From the NCBI RefSeq assembly GCF_019052365.1, contig NZ_JAHQUY010000040.1, positions 1 to 29,393 on the forward strand: a stretch of DNA of 29,393 nucleotides, given 5' to 3'. Source of the stretch: Leyella stercorea. GTDB lineage: Bacteria > Bacteroidota > Bacteroidia > Bacteroidales > Bacteroidaceae. A model generated the notes under the pieces. The model worked only from the letters and a program-made list of their open reading frames with translations, ran no database searches and was not told where the DNA came from. A program made the position numbers and the translations under genes. Shown piece by piece: positions 23,589 through 29,393 of the stretch; the first letter of the stretch is position 1; the number at the start of each line of letters is the position of its first letter.

Positions 23589-25622
23589 ATGGAAAGAAAC
23601 ATACCACGTGCCGCCATCCATGTAGGCACAGACAAGAAATCGTTCTCGTCCCAAGTGGGCAACGAGGCGGAACGCAGAGGTTGGGACGAGAAGCGTTACC
23701 AACTAAAAAACGCAGACATAGATAAGAACAACCATTATAACTACTCACGCAAGAGACTCAACTTTGAGATAGTCAAGGGTGGAAAGATAGTGCCTCTTGG
23801 TTCCCAGTCGGTGCCGTTGCATGAACGCTTGCAGCATCGACTTGATGAACTTGGCTTCAAGCCGTATATGGATGCCAAGCGTCCCGACCAAGTTTCAAGG
23901 AACAGTCCGAACTGCACTGTCGGCATCATCTTCAGTGGTGACCATGATGTGCTTAACAGGCTTGCCTTTGGTGAACAGAAACTCAACACGTCAGATCCAA
24001 ATGCTGACCACAGCAAGGTTGTATTGCAAAAAGGCATCTATGACTGGGCATTGGACACCTACCGCTTTGCATGTGAGAAATGGGGAGAAGAGAATGTCAT
24101 CGGCTTTGATGTGCATTGTGACGAGACAAGCATCCATGCCCATGTGCAGACCGTGCCTGTTGAACAAGTAAAGAAACGTGGGCGCATCGGAAGCAAGTAC
24201 ATTCACAAGGATAATCCAGAAAAGGTTCTCTCTACCAAGGAATGGAGAGCACTTCCAAAAGAAGAACGTGACAACTACACAAAATCGGAAGCGGCAAAGG
24301 GTGTTGTTGAAAAGGTCTCTTATGCCAAAGTGTGGGGAGAGCGAGCAAAGGACAAATCACAATACCTTTCCCAACTGCATACTGACTATTACAACAAGGT
24401 AGGGCATAAGTATGGCTTGGCAAGAGGCTTCTCCTATTATGAACTTTCAGAGGAAGAGAAGCGAGGACGCAAGCATAAGAACAAGGTGGTGCTTGAAGCT
24501 GAACGTCAGGCGAAAGTCGCTCTTGACAAAGTGGAGAAGTATGCTGTACTTGCCCTGATCGACAAGAAGGAGTTGACCATTCCTTTTCTCAACATCAAGG
24601 CTCCAGTTCAAGAAGCAATGAATGCTGTAAAGAAAGAACTTGCCATTCCTATTCCTGCACTTATAGGACAAAAGGCGTGGCGTGAGGAGCGTGTGGCTAA
24701 TATCTACGCTGCAATCAAGGCTCTTGTAGCAGCCATTAATGCAGAACGTGACAAGCAGAATGAAGGTGTACGCAAGTCTGTCAACAAGACATACACTTAC
24801 TATATGCAGAACCTCAATAAGCAGATAGAGGAGAACAAGTCGCTTCGTGTCGAGAATGATGCGCTAAAGACTGAAAACAACAAAGTCAAACAACGCATCT
24901 CTCAACTTGACGAGAAGGCTGTGGAGCGAGTGACTACTCAACTTGTCTATGCGAAGGAAGAACTCGCCAGTGCCAAAAGTTATAATACCACACTTATGGA
25001 AATGTACAATGATTTGAAGGCTCGTTGGAATGCCATTTGGCAAGAGCCAGAAATGACTGATGCATGGAGACGAGTGGAAGCACGAAAGGAGGAAGGTGCA
25101 AAAGAAAAGGCTCGGCAAGAAGCCGAAGCTAAACGTGAAAGCATGGCTCGGCAAAATAGATACATAGGAGTGCTTGACAAGTTCATCCATGAGGGACATG
25201 AAGCTTTATCATCCTTTGCAAAAACAGATAGAGTCAATTTCAACGAGAAAGAATCGGCTTTAATATACTATGGCATTATGGCATCTGCTGTAAAGTATAA
25301 TATTGGATTGGACTCTAAAGCCAGTATAGAATCGGCAGCAAAAAGTTTCTTATCTGGTATGTCGTGGAAAGGTTTTACAGACTTCAAGCAAGAATGTGTC
25401 ACTAATTGGACAAAACTATTCGCCACGAATGAAGTTCAATTCACAGACAACGCCATTGACAACTTTCTCGCTTTTGTTGACTATATGTCATGCAGTGCAG
25501 ACACATACGTTTCACTTGGTGGCTCCAATGGCTGTGCTGACCAACTTACAAATTGGGACGGAACACAAAAGGTGGGATTGGGCGCGATTCTAAGAAAAAA
25601 GCCAAGAGGCTTCTCACTATAA
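23589..25622 (+). CDS. MobV-type relaxase of element 2
   Basis: A 677-residue MobV (Mob/Pre-like) relaxase. Family marks are the N-terminal basic block, RNSPNCTVGIIFSGD (104-118), and the catalytic HCDETSIHAH (176-185), matching HxDExxxHxH. Residues about 400-530 form a long coiled coil (LRVENDALKTENNKVKQ, RKEEGAKEKARQEAEAKRES). The end RKKPRGFSL resembles the RKSRGFKL end of the element 1 relaxase, hinting at a shared C-terminal contact although the N-terminal domains differ strongly. It should nick an oriT in the gap just upstream and rely on a conjugative helper. A perfect terminator separates it from the convergent cargo operon. Confidence 0.85.
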   Translation: MERNIPRAAIHVGTDKKSFSSQVGNEAERRGWDEKRYQLKNADIDKNNHYNYSRKRLNFEIVKGGKIVPLGSQSVPLHERLQHRLDELGFKPYMDAKRPDQVSRNSPNCTVGIIFSGDHDVLNRLAFGEQKLNTSDPNADHSKVVLQKGIYDWALDTYRFACEKWGEENVIGFDVHCDETSIHAHVQTVPVEQVKKRGRIGSKYIHKDNPEKVLSTKEWRALPKEERDNYTKSEAAKGVVEKVSYAKVWGERAKDKSQYLSQLHTDYYNKVGHKYGLARGFSYYELSEEEKRGRKHKNKVVLEAERQAKVALDKVEKYAVLALIDKKELTIPFLNIKAPVQEAMNAVKKELAIPIPALIGQKAWREERVANIYAAIKALVAAINAERDKQNEGVRKSVNKTYTYYMQNLNKQIEENKSLRVENDALKTENNKVKQRISQLDEKAVERVTTQLVYAKEELASAKSYNTTLMEMYNDLKARWNAIWQEPEMTDAWRRVEARKEEGAKEKARQEAEAKRESMARQNRYIGVLDKFIHEGHEALSSFAKTDRVNFNEKESALIYYGIMASAVKYNIGLDSKASIESAAKSFLSGMSWKGFTDFKQECVTNWTKLFATNEVQFTDNAIDNFLAFVDYMSCSADTYVSLGGSNGCADQLTNWDGTQKVGLGAILRKKPRGFSL

Positions 25623-25637
25623 GTTAAAATAATGAGT

Positions 25638-25681
25638 ATAAGAACTTGCTTTGTTTGAAATTAGACAAAGCAAGTTCTTAT
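25638..25681. terminator. Bidirectional terminator between relaxase 2 and the cargo operon
   Basis: Perfect 17-base arms (25638-25654 and 25665-25681) with a 10-base loop, followed by GCTTTTTAA. It lies between convergent genes, in the same place as the mobA-cfxA terminator. Confidence 0.88.
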
Positions 25682-25753
25682 GCTTTTTAATCAATGAAAT
25701 GTAGATGCATCTATTTCCATTGGTTTCAAATCATCATACTTTCATAACGATAG

Positions 25754-26806
25754 TTATAATAGACTTTCACTTTTATCAGAATGCAATTTGCTGTTTTCTA
25801 ATACATATTTTTTGCTTGTATTGGCATAACAATACACACAAAAATGCTTGCAAGTATTATACATACCGATATCTTTGCTAATCATGCAGCCACATACCTT
25901 TCTTTGCCCTTTGTCTTTCATACCTTTGGCATCTTTGATTTTGTGTGGCTTAGATAATTGTCCAAACATATCTCTTTCTGGCAGATAACCAGTATTTAGA
26001 TAGTAGACAAAGTCTTCATCATCTGCAAATAGCTCCTTCATTAACTCACCGTCAATGCAACGATTATGCTCTATGCCATATTGATCCAAATCTATGTTTT
26101 CGGCACAAGTTGCAAGAGAAAGATTCCACCCTTGTTCTTTCCAAATGTCACGCAGTTTAACCAATCCCTCAACTATTTCCGTTCGTTGTTGTTGACTCAT
26201 TTCTGATAAGCCAACATTCTCTTTTGTAAAGCATTTGGTTTCCTTTATCAGATTATTTTGCACTTTACGATATGCCAACACATCGACGAAGCTAAAAACG
26301 AGTTTGTCGGTATATCCATTTAGCATATTGCCAACCTTCCATATTCTAGACAAGAGGACTCTTGGAGTTATTTCTGGAGTTAGGATGAGAGGGTCAAAAC
26401 GCCAAATAACTTTTTCTTTTCCTATCATCTCGGATAGCTGTTTGAACGTTTCGACTCGTTGCTCTACAGATGGAACATTAGGTTCGAATCCTTCTTTCAC
26501 ATAATCATTTAATGTTACTTGGAAGTAATAATGAATGCCACGCTCATCCAACTCTTTCAGATATGGTAGGATTGGCTTGGGATTTTTCGTCCAAAAAACA
26601 ATAGCCTTTACTTTTTTGAAAGAAATATACATAGGCTTCTTGTTGAAAGGGTTGTACCAAACACAATACCCTTTTGCCAAGCGGTTGAAAAACCACTTGG
26701 CATAAAAGGCAGGTATATCAGTAGAGCGACTTGCCGAAATGATTATAGGGGCAGTTGCCTCAACGTTGTTTCCTATATCTGTAATAATATTAATTTTATC
26801 GAACAT
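25754..26806 (-). CDS. DUF1848 radical-SAM-like protein
   Basis: A 350-residue protein of the DUF1848 family, distantly like radical-SAM enzymes such as spore photoproduct lyase. Family marks: ISASRSTDIPAFYAKWF (23-39), IVFWTKNPKPILPYL (69-83), YYFQVTLN (93-100), VIWRFDPL (133-140) and CAENIDL (234-240). Near the C-terminus is the likely 4Fe-4S cluster motif CX3CX2C, C319, C323 and C326 (CKHFCVYCYAN), plus C305 and C307. Biochemical function of the family is unknown to me; a nucleic-acid repair or modification activity is a guess. Its start overlaps the end of the 789-aa gene by 11 bases, so the two are translationally coupled. It is the last gene of the operon and faces relaxase 2. Confidence 0.82.
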   Translation of the reverse strand: MFDKINIITDIGNNVEATAPIIISASRSTDIPAFYAKWFFNRLAKGYCVWYNPFNKKPMYISFKKVKAIVFWTKNPKPILPYLKELDERGIHYYFQVTLNDYVKEGFEPNVPSVEQRVETFKQLSEMIGKEKVIWRFDPLILTPEITPRVLLSRIWKVGNMLNGYTDKLVFSFVDVLAYRKVQNNLIKETKCFTKENVGLSEMSQQQRTEIVEGLVKLRDIWKEQGWNLSLATCAENIDLDQYGIEHNRCIDGELMKELFADDEDFVYYLNTGYLPERDMFGQLSKPHKIKDAKGMKDKGQRKVCGCMISKDIGMYNTCKHFCVYCYANTSKKYVLENSKLHSDKSESLL

Positions 26807-29165
26807 TATAGTATTCTTTAAGTTCTGCTTCTACAACTTTGCCAATATTATCGACAAACACTCTGGTTAAAGAGGTAGGCTTCGCGGATTCACCACGTCC
26901 TTCTTTGTTGCATAAATTGATGAAATAACGGATATGTTCTTTTATGTCTGTCGGATAAGATTGTCCTGTAAATTGCCAATTTTGTCCTAATCGTCTTACC
27001 ACATTAGAAGGCAAATTTTCAAAACATTTCAGTTTCGGGAGACCATATTCATTGTCTTCTGATTTCATTTTGGAGGCTTTACTAATTTCTTGATGGAAAG
27101 AATCCTGCTGTAATAGTTTCACTATTTTCTTGTAAGCAGCATCACTTGGCTTCAAAAAGTTATTTAGTATATAGAGAAACGCTTTAGGATCTTGTCTCTT
27201 TGCTTCCAACTCGATGATTCTGTCTATTTTTGCAATAGTTTCTTGACCACCTTTTCCTTTCGGGAGTTTAGGTCCAACTATAGCCATTATCTTACTTCTA
27301 AACTCTGTAGGATGATAAAGGTTTGAATCATTCTCAAAGTTTGCTTCTTTCAATGCTTTATAAGCATTGCTTCGCTTTCCGAGAATATCATCAGCAATGA
27401 ACATAAACGCCCTTGGACTTTGAACAGCATCCTCCAATCGTGCTGTTTCTTCCACAGCACTTATAATCTTTGCTTGTTTAGATGTTGCAGTCTCTACTTC
27501 TATGATATTCTGAATAACCTTAGAACCAATAGAACTTTGACGCAAAGTTGTTGACGATTCTTGGAAAATCGCATTGTTTATTTTAATGTCAAACAGGTAC
27601 TCATATATAGTGAGCCAAACTTCTTTATAATAGTCTTTTACACCATTTATTAGTGCAGAGGTAAATGTCTTGGGCAAAGAGGCAAAACCTCGTGTTGCTC
27701 CATATAGTCCAAAGGCAAGCTTATAGTTGCCAATACCATTCTGAACCAAATAATCTTTTAGTCGGTCTATATTATCACCTTTTTGGCAAAATGCAGCAAA
27801 GGAAATCGGAACATCATTTTCTATAGAAAACAAATCAAAACCTGTGTTGTCTTGGAAATGACTCAATAAAGAATTGACATAAACACGGATAGGAGAGTTT
27901 TTCCAGTTCTCACCCATGATTTGCTGTAAGATGTTTCCACCATTAAATGCAATGGCAAGTGGTTCTTCCACGCCATTTTCTTTCATAATTTTCTTGTATT
28001 CCAAGTATAATAAAGACTGCACAAGTTTTTCGTAAAACTCGTGCGTAAAAGAAGGGTCAACTATATGAATGTGCTTGTTTGCGTCAACTTGAATCAAGTT
28101 TGCCAAATGCTTCTTTTCTTTCTTAGAAAGTTCGCTTGCCTCTACTTGCAAAACTGCTCTGTTAAGTTTGTTGAGAGCCATTGTATAAGCATCTTGCGTT
28201 ACATGTTCTACACTTGTCCATAAATCATTTGCATCATAGATGGGAGACAGATGTAACTTATTACAAAAATCATTATAGACGTTGCAATACTTCAAAAAGC
28301 GTACTGATTCTTCAATACTAATACCCAAAGGGTTCTGCTTCAAAAAATATACGATTTTCTCTTTATTCTGTTTTGCCGTTTCGTCTTTCTCTTTAAAAAT
28401 AGCATTAAAACGCTTGATGTTTTCTACCAAAATGTCATCTTGTTTCTCTGTAGGACGATGTTCTGGAGAATTGATAACGGCAGACAAAGTGTTTCTTAAA
28501 ACTTTTGCAATAGCTTTAAGTTCACCAATTTCTTTGCTAACTGATAAATTAGCACCAATCAAATAACAATACAAAAATCCCTTAAGTCGATCAATGTATG
28601 CATCGTCTATATTGTCAGAACAAGTAATTGCTTTAGTTGGTGCATAAGTTGCATTCCACAAAAACTCTGTTTGCTCTGTTTTCGCGAACAAATCCCGGAC
28701 CTTACTCCAAGTTCCTTTCACTTCATGTTTCCATATTTTGAGATTAGGAGAATAAAGTTTGGAAAACTTGTTCTCAAGGCTTTGCTCTGCTTTTGTCAAA
28801 ACTCCTTGTCGTGCCTCATAACTATCGAAATAGATGAAGCAATGGAATGGATTTAGATAAATCGTGCTTGCGCAAGTATAAGTTTCGATTCCATTATTAG
28901 AGCCAGAAAGGTTAAAATTATTCGGCTCATAATCATCGGTATCTATTTCTATAACCATAGGATAGTTTTCCAAGTCGGCATCGTCAACTTGAAATACTGG
29001 GTATTTTGAGTACAAAGTAACAGCCAGATCAAGGCTATTTGCCTCAACAGAATAATATCTTCTATTTCCAAAGCCTCTGGTTGCATAGTGTGCTTTAGGA
29101 GATATGGATTCTGTGCTGAAGATATTATTGAAATTCAACGTACATGTTGGGATGAAAAGTTTCAT
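26796..29165 (-). CDS. Unrecognised 789-aa protein, central gene of the cargo operon
   Basis: I do not recognise the family. The N-terminus (LNFNNIFSTESISP, then YATRGFGNRRYY) looks like a conserved globular start, and its LNFNNIF...SISP layout faintly recalls ADP-ribosyltransferase openings, too weak to assign. The middle is helical (GFLYCYLIGANLS near 195-207). Around 480-500 is a strikingly ordered stretch (FGLYGATRGFASLPKTF). The last 200 residues hold two similar helical units, RLEDAVQSPRAFMFIADDIL and IELEAKRQDPKAFLYILNNF, each followed by an AYK segment. No signal peptide, membrane helix or P-loop is visible. It starts 11 bases after the helicase stop and overlaps the DUF1848 gene, so three products probably act together. 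The gene is AT-rich compared with the mobility genes. Confidence 0.7.
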   Translation of the reverse strand: MKLFIPTCTLNFNNIFSTESISPKAHYATRGFGNRRYYSVEANSLDLAVTLYSKYPVFQVDDADLENYPMVIEIDTDDYEPNNFNLSGSNNGIETYTCASTIYLNPFHCFIYFDSYEARQGVLTKAEQSLENKFSKLYSPNLKIWKHEVKGTWSKVRDLFAKTEQTEFLWNATYAPTKAITCSDNIDDAYIDRLKGFLYCYLIGANLSVSKEIGELKAIAKVLRNTLSAVINSPEHRPTEKQDDILVENIKRFNAIFKEKDETAKQNKEKIVYFLKQNPLGISIEESVRFLKYCNVYNDFCNKLHLSPIYDANDLWTSVEHVTQDAYTMALNKLNRAVLQVEASELSKKEKKHLANLIQVDANKHIHIVDPSFTHEFYEKLVQSLLYLEYKKIMKENGVEEPLAIAFNGGNILQQIMGENWKNSPIRVYVNSLLSHFQDNTGFDLFSIENDVPISFAAFCQKGDNIDRLKDYLVQNGIGNYKLAFGLYGATRGFASLPKTFTSALINGVKDYYKEVWLTIYEYLFDIKINNAIFQESSTTLRQSSIGSKVIQNIIEVETATSKQAKIISAVEETARLEDAVQSPRAFMFIADDILGKRSNAYKALKEANFENDSNLYHPTEFRSKIMAIVGPKLPKGKGGQETIAKIDRIIELEAKRQDPKAFLYILNNFLKPSDAAYKKIVKLLQQDSFHQEISKASKMKSEDNEYGLPKLKCFENLPSNVVRRLGQNWQFTGQSYPTDIKEHIRYFINLCNKEGRGESAKPTSLTRVFVDNIGKVVEAELKEYYNVR

Positions 29166-29176
29166 AAGCGTTTCTT

Positions 29177-29389
29177 TTAAAGTTGCAATTTTGTACCACT
29201 TGACAGCGTTGTGTCATACACATCTTTTGGCACAGCATCAAACAAACTCGACAAGTTGCCAGAATGCATGATATACAAAGCTCTATATGAACGTGTGATT
29301 GCTACATATAGAGGATTCCTATCTTCTTCTCCTTCCACAGTACACTCTGGTAAGAACACATGTTCAAACTGTAATCCGAAATTAATGAC
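29177..29389 (-). pseudogene. UvrD-like superfamily I helicase, C-terminal end (cut by window)
   Basis: The visible 70 codons carry the last motifs of a UvrD/Rep-type helicase: GLQFEHVFLPE (motif V region) and NPLYVAITRSYRALYIM (motif VI). The rest lies beyond the right edge. However, TAA at 29392-29390 is in frame only a few codons before GLQFEHV, so the frame as written cannot continue upstream. Either the gene carries a frameshift or stop, or the edge sequence contains an error; a GTG at 29359 could begin a short product but would remove motif V. It is the first visible gene of the operon, 11 bases before the 789-aa gene. Confidence 0.6.
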
Positions 29390-29393
29390 TTAT

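Noticed and set aside
26796..29165. Calling the 789-aa protein an ADP-ribosyltransferase from its N-terminal pattern
   Set aside because: The likeness is confined to a few residues, with no catalytic motif that I can place.

Overview
The window looks like a Prevotellaceae/Bacteroidales chromosome (Prevotella or Segatella-like) carrying two related mobilizable elements. Signs of this are the Bacteroidota-type -7 promoter boxes (TAnnTTTG) before many genes, secreted proteins ending in type IX-like C-terminal tails, a BspA-type leucine-rich repeat fused to a kinase, and a CfxA beta-lactamase, which is typical of this group. No tRNA, rRNA or CRISPR array was seen.

Bases 1-6627 look chromosomal: a secreted M6-family metalloprotease on the minus strand (150-2753), a secreted two-repeat protein (3148-4578), about 880 bases of repeat-rich intergenic DNA, and a protein-kinase-like gene whose leucine-rich repeat tail stops abruptly (5461-6627).

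Element 1 (about 6630 to 16140-16600) runs: zinc-finger/multi-HTH protein, tyrosine integrase, two-helix membrane protein, small HTH protein, RepA-like ATPase, zinc-finger/Toprim primase-like protein, oriT-like hairpin region, MobV-type relaxase. A convergent cfxA beta-lactamase gene follows. Next come the 3' remnant of an Abi-family gene and a short stretch that may hold the promoter and first codons of an AAA_14/DUF4143-type gene.

Element 2 (from about 16670 past the right edge) repeats the order with diverged homologues: multi-HTH protein, integrase, membrane protein, HTH protein, a DUF3987-type ATPase (unrelated to the element 1 ATPase), Toprim primase-like protein, oriT-like region and a different MobV relaxase. 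Its convergent cargo is an AT-rich operon: a UvrD-like helicase end (cut by the window), an unrecognised 789-aa protein, and a DUF1848 radical-SAM-like protein. This is the best candidate for an undescribed system, perhaps defence or DNA repair.

Three kinds of non-coding structure recur in both elements. (a) Ahead of the multi-HTH gene are two blocks exactly 79 bp apart, each with hexamers of the GTTKAC type repeated every 10 bp. (b) Between the ATPase and primase genes is an array of three heptamers followed by three inverted copies, with a different word in each element (TGTCCCA and TTTCAGT). (c) Downstream of the relaxase is a perfect hairpin terminator separating it from convergent cargo. 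The HTH protein, integrase, ATPase, primase and relaxase together suggest excision, a replicative circular stage, and transfer helped by a co-resident conjugative element.
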